Assembly (NCBI GenBank): GCA_000697055.1
Contig: JNDT01001938.1
Span: 1-60,320, forward strand
Source: Saksenaea vasiformis B4078
Taxonomy: Eukaryota > Mucoromycota > Mucoromycetes > Mucorales > Saksenaeaceae
Reading direction: 5' to 3'
DNA length: 60,320 bases
Below, one piece after another: positions 12,101 to 23,179 of the stretch. The stretch's first letter is position 1, and each line of letters starts with the position of its first letter. A program made the translations under genes and the position numbers. The notes under the pieces were generated by a model, which was not told the origin of the DNA, did no database searches, and was given only the letters and a program-made list of their open reading frames with translations.

Positions 12101-13271
12101 TATGAAAGAAAGGGGGGGGGGGGATACACATATGGTCGCTCTAAGCGAATTTAAGCAGATAAAGCAAAGCCAGAGCTCTGCCGCATATGCTTATATAATG
12201 AAGACAGCCGCGGCCACTCTCCTCCGCCTTTCTTACTCGATAGAACATAGCTATTCAGGGTTGTCTCCACAAACTCTAAGAGCCGGTATCTACCTCCGCG
12301 TATTGGCAAATATGGCATGGATGTTTGGAACAATTCATGCTATGCCCATGTAGTAAGTAGTAACGAAGAGTGCATCGGTATAGCTAAATTAGCTGTCGTT
12401 ATAGCTCGAAGAAGACGTCTACTGAAATCAAGCAAATGCTTACAGCATTTCTTCGACGTATTGAAAAATTGCAGAGGTAAAAAGGAGAGGAGCTTGACAT
12501 AAAGAACTTACGGACTTGTTTCAAGTCGGTTTGAGGTAGATGATCTTCGTCGATTAGGCTTGATTGATCTCCAACAAGACCTGGAAGCCAGCAGAGAATC
12601 CACTACTAGCTTAAACATGCGCAAGCTGCATTCTCTATTTTCCGTAAGTAATATCTAATGAATTCCCCCTCCATACTAATAATTGTAGTCTTTTGCGTTG
12701 TTGGAGATTGACCTAAACGATGCTATTAAGCAGACAAGTGCGAATATCCTATGCCCTACTTCTAATCCCGATAAGCCGCTCAAATTCATGTCGACACATC
12801 CCATACAAATTTATTTTGAAGCAGATATCATCCACGCATTTGATATTACCAACATCGCTGTTGAAGTACGTTCAATTCCTGGTGCCATCTTTACTCAATG
12901 CTTTGATATAGATATTACATCCGGATTCTTCTTCAACTTATTTCTGGCCAGCACCCCACCAATTCAAACCTACAACAGCACATTGTTACAAGCTCATTAC
13001 GGATCTTGATACGGCCTTTTCTGCGTGGACAGGTATATTCCGTTATTATTGCTAGTATTAGATATATTAATACACGATTGTAGCACCTGCTGAGGTCACT
13101 CTGCGGGTTGTCCGTTCATTCGAACCGGATTTGCCTCGTTTAGACACTTATATCATGAAATACCCTAACGCATCAGCGCAGAAGGCAACTGTTGAGACTA
13201 TTATTATCAGTAATGAAGTCAAGTACACGATTTGGCCAACTTTGGATTGGCCCAAAATGCCGAAGATATAG
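9111..13271 (+). CDS. Integrator complex subunit 4 homologue (INTS4)
   Basis: Multi-exon gene coding for roughly 1,000 residues. INTS4 is the ARM/HEAT scaffold that holds the INTS9-INTS11 endonuclease in the Integrator cleavage module. The joined exons follow animal INTS4 along most of its length: ITDPDPTVRKALDALVQM; TGACGAFVQAMEDEHGEVRN (10762-10824); MFHDEIGTIRVNAIQSLRKI (11004-11063); LMKNMAHYPEDKLSIYRCLR; and a C-terminal beta domain with CYKLITDLDTAFSAW followed by VTLRVVRSFEP. The stop is at 13269-13271. The first exon is placed at ATG 9111 because GGATC then GTATGT splices in frame to 9266; exons between about 9330 and 9520 are not fully resolved. One intron near 12477 is best read as 49 bases ending at 12525. 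Homology is clear; presence of a whole Integrator complex is inference. Confidence 0.88.
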
Positions 13272-13424
13272 CATACTCCACAGATCATCCTTGGTTTATT
13301 CTTAGGGAATACTGGATTTGGAATAAATGCTTGCGTCAACTCGATGTCGTTTACACTCAACCCGAAGTGGATTTTGCGCTAGAAAGTGGCGTGTCTTGGC
13401 GCTGAGAAGTGGTCCCTTTTACGT

Positions 13425-14157
13425 TAATCCAAGGAATAGTTTGCACCTGGATCATCCCATTTTTGCATTAAAGTGCTTCAGTGATGGATTCCCAGTATCC
13501 CATCGGAAAGCAGTAAATATGTTTCGAGATAAGAATAGGTTTCATCCAAAATGATCCGTATTTAAAGGCATGCATGAATCATTTTTTTTCTTTGGCTCTT
13601 CATCTTTAACATCCCCGGTAAGGATGTCAATTCATGATATACATACATAATTATTCATGTCCTCTTTCTGCCGTTTAGGCTGCATGACCTCTGTCCCAAA
13701 CTATCTTGGTTGTGTTGGTGCCCTTCGCCCTTCACTCAAGTACGTAAATGTTGTCACACACTCAGGATCGCTCATGTTTTGGGATAGATCTCCAGACGTT
13801 GTATCGCCTCAAGTCCTCTGCACGCCGTCAAATCCAAACGCGGCCGCTCCAAGGAAGACGTCGTACAATCACAACCGCCCCCACCGAGTCAGGTGTGGTG
13901 GCTGGATGCCATTAACGTATGGCAATCTCTCAAGGCTAAGTAAGATGCCAACCAATATTATTCCATTTACTAACCGTTAACGATTTTTTATGCTGCTTCA
14001 ATAAATTATGCGTCCATCAGGGGACCAAGTTGATGTAAATACACTATTATTCTGTCCTCAACTCGCGAACTAATGTCTGCACATTCAATTCTTTCCTTAG
14101 CGCAAACTGGGTTCTTCATGGATGCATAATTTATTTAGAGTAGCTTAAAAAATCGTT
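13425..14157 (+). repeat. Composite repeat, copy 1 (parts C and B)
   Basis: Bases from about 13425 to 13945 match, in inverse orientation, 37436-38075: shared phrases include AATGATCCGTATTTAAAGGC, GGCTGCATGACCTCTGTCCC, CGCCCTTCACTCAAGTA, CAATCACAACCGCCCC and CCGAGTCAGGTG. Part B (13979-14157) is a hairpin-like unit with ends AACGATTTTTTATGCTGCTT and the inverse GTAGCTTAAAAAATCGTT. The same order C then B occurs in the copies near 37.3-38.1 kb and 54.1-54.5 kb, so this is one composite, probably non-autonomous mobile element. A 107-codon frame inside it (13657-13980) is not conserved as an open frame in the other copies. Confidence 0.7.
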
Positions 14158-14482
14158 CAATAAATAGTAAAGTGTATGATTTCTCATGCGTTCGTCACCA
14201 TTCTTAGAACCCGTTACGTGCATATGAGACGACAACAGTTGCCAGCCGAAGAAATGGTTTGCACCCAACAGATTCAGCTAAAACAACCAGCCTTTATTCT
14301 CGTATATTTTTCATTGTCGACGGCAAACTATAGTGATATCGTATTCCATTCCCTCTGATAACATAATGTTACCTTTTTTTCCGCATCGCATGTACAATTC
14401 TATCTGCCGTTCCCTGGACTCCGACCTCGAAAGGCAGAGTGAGGAACTTCAGTTATTGTGCCACAGGTTTTCTATATACGCA

Positions 14483-15966
14483 ATGTCAAAAAGAAAGTTG
14501 TCATACGACGAGGCACAACAAACGAAAGCCAAACGAATTTCTCATCCTATGCATTCAAGTTTCCGCGTAGGCCCGGCTGATTCTTACAAGGGACCACTTC
14601 CACCATATGCACAGCCGCGTGAAATCAATTCGTACAGCATTGATGGTGACCGACATGTTTGGTTCGATGACCGGGAACTTGTGCGTTTGTGACAAAATGG
14701 AAGGAAACTTATTGGCCGCTAGAAACACTACTACAAGCCTGATGGGAAGAGTCTTTCAGTCGGATACGAACGATTCATAAAACGCGACGATGTCTCGATC
14801 AAGGAGCACCTTGACACGTTATTAGATGCCTTGACCGATGCACAGCAAAATTGCAACGATCCACGTCTAACTAAATCAGATATTGTAAGCAGACAAAAGG
14901 GAAGTTGTTGCAGTTTAGTTGAGCGTATCGGTCAATGCCTTAGGTTACATGGCGAGGTATTATGACTAAAATCATGTGCACCCCATACTCAAGAAACGAA
15001 CCCTGGGAACTTCGCGCAACCAGACACAACGTAGGTGAAATAGAATGTGCAGTAATAAAGAACTTAGTGTGTATTTGACTAGGGAGTAATCTATATTGAG
15101 GAGCAAGTGACTGATCAGAAACGCGATTGGGAACGCAACAAATCTGAACGGCAAGATTTGATGGCGTACTGGGGATACAAGTTTGAAACACTGTGTACTG
15201 CCTCCAGTCCTAAACCAAGTGAAGATGAGCTGAAACAACGTCTCGAGGATAGTGCAAATAGCAATGTTCAGTACTGTGTTGTTGTCAAAACAAAACTTGG
15301 CAAGACATCGCTTATTATGGGGGCAGAAGTCGACTGCATTGAAGGTATACCCAATCACGATCTGTGAGAGAGTACTGATTTTGATTATAGGCGTAAAACC
15401 AGAGAGGGAGGCAAATCCTCTCAAACAGTATGTGGAGTTGAAAACATCACGAACGATCTTGACAGATCGGCATCGGTTTAGTTTTGAAAGGTAGGAGACC
15501 TCCCGGTGTCAACGTACTAAACTCTGTTTAGATATAAGCTGTTAAAGTTCTGGGCTCAGTCCTACCTTGTAGGGGTACCTAAAATTGTTTGCGGATTCCG
15601 TGACGAGGATGGTCTGTTGGAGAGCGTAGTGCCATTTAACACGCTGGAAATCCCACGAAAAGTGCGGGGAAAGCGGGCGATGTGGGTTAGTAAACTTCTC
15701 TTTTCTTTCAAATCCACATGTATTTACTGATACTCGTAAAGAACCCAGAGGTATGCATGAACTTCGCCAATAAGGTCTTGGAGTGGATACGGTCAACCAT
15801 TCAAAAGGATGATCCTACGATTACCTATTCAATTGTATGGAAAGAGCCATGGCATGAGCTTGTTCTCTCCTATGAAGGGAGAACGAATGTGTTTTTGACG
15901 CAGCGATTCCTCGAGGGGGAGACGAGCCACGAGATTGGTGGACCAAGAGTACAAGGGGCGAATTAG
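14483..15966 (+). CDS. DXO/Rai1-family decapping enzyme
   Basis: Acts on faulty 5' ends of RNA (removal of pyrophosphate, incomplete caps or NAD caps; some members also exonuclease), with Rat1/Xrn2 as the yeast partner. Introns at 14681-14722, about 14887-14950, 15031-15091 and others give a continuous DXO fold: DRELKHYYKPDGKSLSVGY, TWRGIMTKIMCTPYSR then PWELRATRHNG, and MAYWGYKFETLC. The metal-site residues are present: GAEVDC (Glu and Asp) and VELKTSR (Glu-x-Lys). WNPEVCMNFANKVL and a final FLTQRFLE also match the family. The start ATG 14483 begins MSKRKLSYDEAQ; an earlier in-frame ATG exists but reads like leader. It converges with the P450 gene, leaving 56 bases between stops. DXO and Rai1 branches cannot be separated by eye. 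Confidence 0.92.
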
Positions 15967-16022
15967 TAAAAAGGACACTTTATTTTTTGTTTCAGCTGAT
16001 AAAAGAATGAGCTGAAAGACGC

Positions 16023-17846
16023 TCAATTATCTAAATTGAACAAGTTTGCAACATCATTGTGTCTTGGAACGACACGAACGTGATAAAGTGAGGGTGTAAA
16101 GGTTGGAGCGCGGATGTCTTTTGGAGAACAGTCGTCAACCCAATCGTCTGTCTCGAAGCGGAAGCAGGCCAACAAATTTGCTGCTGCCATGTACAAACTG
16201 CGTTCAGCCAGGTGGATACCAACGCACACACGACGGCCAGCAGAGAAACTAAGATGGGGAAGGTCCTTCACCGAGAGAGTAGGGTCATCCTTCTTATTTT
16301 TCTGGGCATAGTCCATGTGTCTCTCGGGCATAAATTCGTAAGGCTTTGGATATCTGTTGGGATCATTGTGAATGGCATGCAGATTCATGATAACGGTAGT
16401 GTTAGCAGGTATCACCCAGCCCTGATAAACGTCGTCTTCGCTAGTTGCATGTGGCACAGATAACGGTGCGGGTGGACGGAGCCTGAGGGTTTCATGTATA
16501 ATACACTGAAGATACGGCAGGTTTTTTTCTAGACAAAGAATTAGGAGACAAAAAGGAAACAAGCACATAACCGCAGACGGTATTACCATCATCTGGATTG
16601 GGTAGACGGTCTGGTCCAACATGATCAATAATCTCGTCATAGACACGATCTTGCATCTCAGGACGATTCACTAGAAGTGCAATCATCCACAGCAGTGTTG
16701 ACGCAGTGGTGTCAGACCCTAGAAAGGAGAAAAGAAGAAAAAATAGGGGCAGAAGAAGGCTAGTGTTATCCTTGGATCAAACTACTGCTTGTTACTTTAC
16801 CAGCACCCACAAATACGGCAATTAAGTCTGTGATTTGCATATCTGTAAGCTCCTTTTTAGCTGCAATATCCTTAACAAAGCACTCCTCGAGATCCGCTCG
16901 ACGTTTGAATTCGGTGTACAACTCGCGGTAAAAATTGGCTTGGCGTTTTTGGATTTCAAGGAACCATTTCTTGTTATTAAGCAACGGCCTCAGGATAGGG
17001 AAAAACTCGCACAACTGTTGGTCCGGGCCAAAGATGGCTGCAGCTTGTTGGGTCACTTCAAATACCTCGTGTAGTTTGGGGTCACCCGGCTTAAATGAGC
17101 AAATATTACCGAAGGTGATAGTCAGGATGGTGGTCATGGTATAATGTTCAATTATTTGCTTGAGCGAGATGGCTTCGCCTGCGGCACTGATAGATGCTTC
17201 ATATACGTTTGAAAGCAGAGAGCGGCATCGCTCGGCTAGAATTGGTTCATAATCATCCATTTTCTTTTTAACAAGTCCCGTATGCGCTAACAACAAAAGA
17301 TGTCAGGTACACATGCATAACCTGCATGCAATCATTCTATCCAAAGTTTGTTATGCTTACCAATGCGCCGCAGATGTCTCCATTGTTTTCCATACGGATA
17401 GAATGCAAACCCGCCACCTTTGTCGACTATTTAAATATTTAAGAATAACCAAAAACAAGAACAGCCTAGTAACCATAACCCGTATTACCTCCGTGCATGA
17501 AGTCGTTCACCAGAACATCAGGCAAGTCTCTGGAGGAGTAAATGGTACCACGTTTGATGATCAAGTCCTGAATAGCGTCAATTGAGTTCAGTACCACCCA
17601 GCGTTTCCTTCCAAGGTGGATGGTGAACACAGGTCCAACCATAAAACTCCATTGGCGGAAAAGCTCTTGAACAGCTATAGGTTTCATAAAGTGTAGTAAA
17701 TGACCAAAAACAGGCAATTTTCCGGGAGCACATGGTGGAAGTAGCGAGTTTTTGCTGCCACATCGGAACAGAATAAGAAGAATGAAGAGCCCCACCAGGA
17801 TACCAAAGGGTATTGGTAAGCTTAGATAGTGTATTAACGTTGACAT
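16023..17846 (-). CDS. Cytochrome P450 monooxygenase
   Basis: Membrane-anchored haem-thiolate monooxygenase. The N-terminus (ATG 17846) has one hydrophobic anchor, IPFGILVGLFILLILF, then a proline-rich hinge PPCAPGKLPVFGHLL. Following exons hold the C-helix motif YGKQWRHLRR, an I-helix AVFVGAG joined over an intron to SDTTAST (A/G-G-x-D-T-T), the K-helix Glu-Arg pair ETLRLRPP, the FMPERH region and the haem loop FSAGRRVCVG with its cysteine. Introns fall near 17430-17490, 17288-17355, 16720-16800 and 16535-16580. All key residues are intact, so it should be functional. Substrate and CYP family cannot be assigned; a mucoralean family is a guess. No biosynthetic cluster surrounds it. Confidence 0.93.
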
Positions 17847-18595
17847 TATTAAGGACAAAATAAAAAAGATTAATTTGTGGGGAGGTTAATTGGAGAAACG
17901 ATTAGGAATATTTATGCCAGTACAGGCCTTTTGTTGGCCTAAAAAGGCTTAGGCGTATAGCGGGATTCGAATCCAGAGGTAACAACAAACGTCACCATGG
18001 TGTTATTGTTTCGAAGATATTGACAAAAAAAAAGATAACAGAACGTTAAAATGTGGAGAGATAAAAAGAAATAAGGCGCAAGTAATTGTGTCCTTAATTC
18101 CGTCTACCTGACTAATACGCAATTTGCGCTTATTATTAGCCAATGTAAGCAAGCAGACACAGCCTATCATGTCCTTTAAGGGTCCATTTGGTATCAAAGT
18201 TGGGCACGTGCAATGGCAAGCAAGGTAGGACAACCATCATTCGGGAGAGTCAAAGGGTCTTGTCAAGCACAAAACCTCAAAGTGGTAATGGCCAATCAGC
18301 ACAAGGGAGATTCTAAAAATAAAGGACTCTCTTTTTTTTTAGATACTACACGTTTTTCGGACCCCTTTCTCGTTTTCATTGCTTCTTACCGGAAGATAAT
18401 TATAGCAACGCAAAAAAAAAGAGAAGAAAAATAGAGCTGATCATGAAACGCACGCTTGTCCTCTTCTTCTTCCAAAAAAATAAAATAAAATAAACAATAT
18501 AAACGAGAAGGCATCGTACCCCGCATTAACAGCCTGATTTGTTTATCAATACACATATATATATACGACGACTAAACAAGCAACATCTATCGATC
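17847..18595. other. Intergenic region between P450 and MADS-box gene
   Basis: Likely holds the promoters of the divergent P450 (-) and MADS-box (+) genes. A TATA-like run, ACACATATATATATACG, lies at 18551-18567, about 30 bases before the MADS-box ATG. AAGGCTTAG-type and A/T-rich tracts only; no coding signal. Confidence 0.45.
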
Positions 18596-20050
18596 ATGGG
18601 CCGTAAGAAAATAAAAATCAGACCTATTCGAGAAGATCGCAATCGACAGGTAGAACCCAACCAGCACCGCTGTATCTGTTTGTTCTAACGATGTTCTCGT
18701 TAGGTCACGTTCCTGAAGCGAAAATATGGTCTGATGAAGAAAGCCTATGAGTTAAGCGTACTTTGCAATTGCGAAATCGCCTTGATCATCTTTAATTCCA
18801 ATAATAAGCTCGTACAATACGCGAGCTCGGATATAGACAAGATACTGATGAAGTACACAGAGGTACACAATGCAGAACAATAAGAAATTACGTTACTCAT
18901 GCATCTTGTTTTCTGTAGCACAATGGTCCTCAGGAAAGCAAGAGCAACGATGATGTACGTTTCACACACCAGTCTTATAACATTGATTTTCTCAAACGTG
19001 AAGTTCATTAGTTTATCGATGCTTCCGAACTAAGAGACGATGAATGCTCGCAAACAGCCACCACTGACCAAGAAATAAATGATGAACCTAATCCAACACG
19101 AACAATTAAAACAGAAGAGCATCATCTACAACCTCAACCATCTATGGAATCTTCTCAACCACCTGTTCTTGCATCACATATCATTTATCCTCCTACATGG
19201 TCAAATCAACGACACGCGAACAACGGCATCCCGCCGTCAATGATAACGAATATCAACGCGCCATACGAAATGTACAATAATCCTTGTGCACCTCTGTATA
19301 TGATGCCGGTAATTAAGAGTTTGTCTTCTTTCTTTGTCACTCAATAATCCTTCCTTTGCATGGTAGACAATGAATGCTGTCCAACAGCCGCCCAATATGA
19401 TTTACCGCGCCTCTCCTCAAGAATATTTGCTTCCACAGCCTGACAGTGCACACAGCTCACCTGCGGGGACACATGTACAGAACGTGGATCACTCTGAACC
19501 CGAGACACCTCCGCAAACTTGCACCACAACTGGCACCAATAGCACGATCTCCTCCACTCATGCTATTGCGACCAGTTTAAGAGTACAAATCCCTATGACG
19601 ACAAACAAGCCGGAACAGCATCAGTCATTATTACAGCATCAGGTAGGAAGATAAGTGACTTAATATGTACTTGATACTGACTGCTCTACAGCATAACCCT
19701 ACTTCAACACCACTCTCATTACACATTGCACAAAATTTGCCATCCCCTTCCGCATTTTACTCCGATTTCTATCCACAGCAGCAGCAGCACGATTTATTGC
19801 AAAGTCCACTTAATTTTGCCATGATGACACCCACGACAACGAGTAGTTCTGTATTTAATTGGCCTGCACATTCTTCCAATAACAGGTATCCATCATATAA
19901 AAGGCCAGATAGGTAAGACACGTTAATTCGCTTTATTTGGAAGGAAAACTGACATAGCGCATTACTAGTTCACTAAAACGCAAGTTATCTGATCCCCAAA
20001 TGTCACCAACACATGAACAGATGAAAAAGCTGAGAATGGAAACCTTGTAA
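18596..20050 (+). CDS. MEF2/Rlm1-type MADS-box transcription factor
   Basis: The protein starts [18 protein letters not shown] and continues after a 54-base intron [20 protein letters not shown] then [20 protein letters not shown], a complete type II MADS domain that binds CArG-like DNA as a dimer. The next residues ([20 protein letters not shown]) correspond to the MEF2 extension. The rest is low-complexity and rich in Gln, Pro, Ser and His, as in activation regions, and ends [14 protein letters not shown] (seen as [11 protein letters not shown]). About six exons; the last begins after an AG at 19970. In yeasts Rlm1 is driven by the cell-wall integrity MAP kinase; that role here is inference. 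Confidence 0.92.
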
Positions 20051-21415
20051 CCAACATTTATGCCCTTATTCTTTCTCTGTTTTTAGTTTTCTTCATGCCG
20101 ATATTGCTTTCCTTGTCACTTTCTTTTATTTATCTTCTTTTTTTGTTTCTATTGTCTCGTTCGCCATCGGAATTAGGAAAAAGTCTGCAGCGCAATAGCT
20201 TTGTTTTTGTAATATATGGTTTTTCTTTTATGGTAGATAGTTCTTTCTTTTTTAACTCTTTCTTTTATGAACCATGCGATGTCAATAAAATATAAGACGA
20301 AACATCACTATGCACAGTCTGTATTAGAAATGTCTTAACCAATCAACTGTTGCCAATGAATGATCTCAGATGAGGCCTTATACGAGGTCATAAAGATAGA
20401 ATGAATTTTAATTTGTAAAGTTACACGAAGCGTTGACGCTCGTGGCAAACACAAGCCCATCTATCGGAATATCTCTATATGGATCTGGTACATCTGTCCG
20501 AAAAAATTGAATACTCATACTTCGTAATTAATACGTATCTATCACCCGCTCGTGTTCTGCAACGTTTCTACATAAACCCATGTTAGCAGCACATCATACG
20601 AGAACACCTCCACCCTCGTGACTGCCACGCTTTTTCAGTCGATCTGCCTCATAAGGCAATTCATGTAGCACTATGTTCTCGCGTGCTCTGTGCGTTGCCT
20701 GTTACAAGGTTTAAGTCATACGGTCCATCCACATCGCATATGTGGCGAAATATTGAAACTATGCAAGAAGTATTGTTTTGCCAAGCAAAATGTAGGTTCC
20801 GCTGAGCCTGGTTCTCCATGACGGGCGTAACCTTAAAATTATCAGAAATCCTCGGATTCCATCGCCGTGTACTTAACAGTCTGGTGCCTTGGCATAGAAG
20901 GTTGTACAAACACCTAAATAGGGAAATTTAGATGCCTTTCGCTCCAGATAACCACATCTCTGGTTTTGACTGCCTTGCTGAAAACAGATTGCTGCCCCTT
21001 GTTGCCACACTCGTAAAGAGACAACTTGAATACAATAAGGATTTCCCTTCTTGTTTTGGAAGATTACCAAACGGTAAATTAGAAGCTCCTGGTATGCAGA
21101 GACTCTGTTATAGTCTATTGACTATTAAAATGTTATGACAACAATAGAATAAGTGAATGACGCCACGCAGTAATTTGATAAAGCTAATGTGATTGGTTAC
21201 CGTGAATACAACCAATTTAAGATAACAGCAGGGACCTGACATACTTGGAAAGGGGGAGATTAAACTGGATTTTCCTTACAGAACGACAAAAAAAGAAGGA
21301 CTTAGTTATTGTATTTGGCTTGTACTTTTTTGCGTGTCCGTTTGGCTTATACTAGGATGGTCTAAAATGCAAATCACTACAGATTATTGGTTATATTCTT
21401 TTAAACAAGTGTCAA
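20051..21415. other. Intergenic, no supported gene
   Basis: Starts with T-rich 3' sequence of the MADS-box gene. Short frames at 20661-21138 on both strands lack any domain and overlap each other. AT-rich; no inverted repeat or RNA gene recognised. Confidence 0.4.
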
Positions 21416-22810
21416 CTAGATATACAACTGTTTCATAGATTGTGTAGTGCTCTTTTCTATATCAGTGTCGTCTTCTTTGGGCTGTTGCTGTTTCTTAAGC
21501 CGCTGGTTTTGTTTTTGCCGTTGCTTCGCCTGTCTCTTTCGATCTCTCGCTGAAATACGTTTTTGTTTGGCTGTGGATTTCTTTTCTGCCTGTTCCTCTC
21601 CAGGAGGGGTATCGGCTTTTGTCACTGTACATTGATCTGGGCTTGCTTCAGGCGTATCTTTTAAGTCTGCGTCGGTGGGAGAAGTTGCTGCTCTGGAAGT
21701 ATCAGCGCTTACATTCTTTTCGTCCATGTCTGCACCTTCCTTCTTTTCCTCTATCTCTGGAATGCTGTATAAGAAATCAATGACTTCGTCTGTATCGCCC
21801 TTATGTTTTCGTAGCAGGCGCCGAATCTTCCGAAGATCAGTGTCTGGACATGCATCACGCACAACCTTTTCTCTCGAAGTAAGGTCATCCTCTTCCACGT
21901 CTTCGTCGTCTTCTGAAATAGGCTCTGGTCCAGCGGCCTGCTCGTTACAATTAGTATTAAATACAATACACTAGGATACATACGCAAACATTTGGCGGGC
22001 CAGTGAGAGGACCATCCACGTTGCGAACGGAGCTGTAATGCTCCCAGCTGTGATAGCTATTGAAAGATAATAGTAAGACCTTATTTTTTAAACCGAATAA
22101 GATACTTGCGCAATGTGTAGAATCTGTCTCTCTTCAGTATCGGCTTCAGCTTCTTCTTCTTCTTCTGTACCGCTTATGATGTATCTGCACTTCGGTTTCC
22201 GCGATAAGTGTGTCTACTTTTCCCATTTTCTATCACTTACATCATACCCGGTTGGTATACTTTAATATCCACCCCTTTTAATTTTGCAAAGGCTGCCAGC
22301 TCCATATTCCCACCGTATGTGCCATCATTTTCCATGCAACTGATATGGTAGTCAAAGGACTGATCATCTTCCACAAAAAGCGCATATGTCTCTTCGTTTG
22401 CTCGCAGATAGTCGCATATTTCTTGTCTTATCAGTTTGTGTTTGGAATCATTGCCATAAAATTGATCTGAGAGAGCCCTTCAACTGTCTGTCAGACGTCA
22501 GCTGTACCTATGGAAAAGAAACTAACCGAAACAAACAATTGCCATCTCCGGTCATATCCTTTGTGCACAACTTCATCGTTCGTAACTGAGCGTCAAGATC
22601 CTCTTCATCACCTGTGAGAATCGTACGCTGCGGTGGTGGATGAGGAGAAATTACTCTTGCTAATCAGCGCGCTCTTACTTTCTGTACACGTCGCTCTTTG
22701 CGTGGTTTTTCTGGAATGATGTCAGACAACTTTGCTACAAATCCACCAAATATCAACTAACTTGTTTTTCCGGCATTCCGTCTGCTTTGCTTTACTCTCC
22801 CTTTGGTCAT
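21416..22810 (-). CDS. OTU-domain deubiquitinase, OTUD3-like
   Basis: Cysteine protease predicted to remove ubiquitin. Spliced from ATG 22810 (MTKGRVKQSRRNAGK), through about six exons. The catalytic cysteine motif is MTGDGNCLFRALSDQFYG and the histidine motif is HIAYHSWEHYSSVRN; between them lie YDFHI-like and KVYQPGM segments typical of OTUD3. The C-terminus has a UBA-like three-helix segment (KIRRLLRKHKGDTDEVIDFL) and then a highly charged tail. One intron (about 22046-22107) appears to use a GC donor, GCAAGT, instead of GT; without it the catalytic-histidine exon does not join in frame. It is divergent from the M3 peptidase gene (369 bases between starts). OTUD3 orthology rests on OTU plus UBA order. 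Confidence 0.9.
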
Positions 22811-23179
22811 GAGAACAAGAAAGAAAATATTGTCGCCAAGGCAGACGCTTCAAGTCTGTACAGGCAGAATATTCAACCGGTTACGAATACCCGACTCGGG
22901 CGCTGTCAATTGAACCATGCTTTCCAAGCTATGGCCGACCGAAACGAGCATAGAACGGACAGCAGGTGAAATGTTCTATATTGATACGGTGATAATAAGC
23001 AAATCCTCATTGTTGATAACAAACAGCAAAACTGTGAAGCCAATTCCCTACGACAAATACCAATTGTTCTTGATGATCTCAAAGCCAAATCTGTTTCGTA
23101 GGCGCGACCCAGTTCGCAGCTCCGCTCGCCCACAGTAACGCGCGCACAGGGCTTCGCCCCTTGTCTGGAGTTTAGCACC

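Noticed and set aside
12477..12525. A 28-base intron in INTS4
   Set aside because: Acceptor AAAG at 12504 would work, but TTTCAAG at 12525 gives a 49-base intron in the same phase, the usual size here.
13657..13980. A 107-codon frame as a gene
   Set aside because: It lies inside the composite repeat and is interrupted in the other copies; its openness looks accidental.
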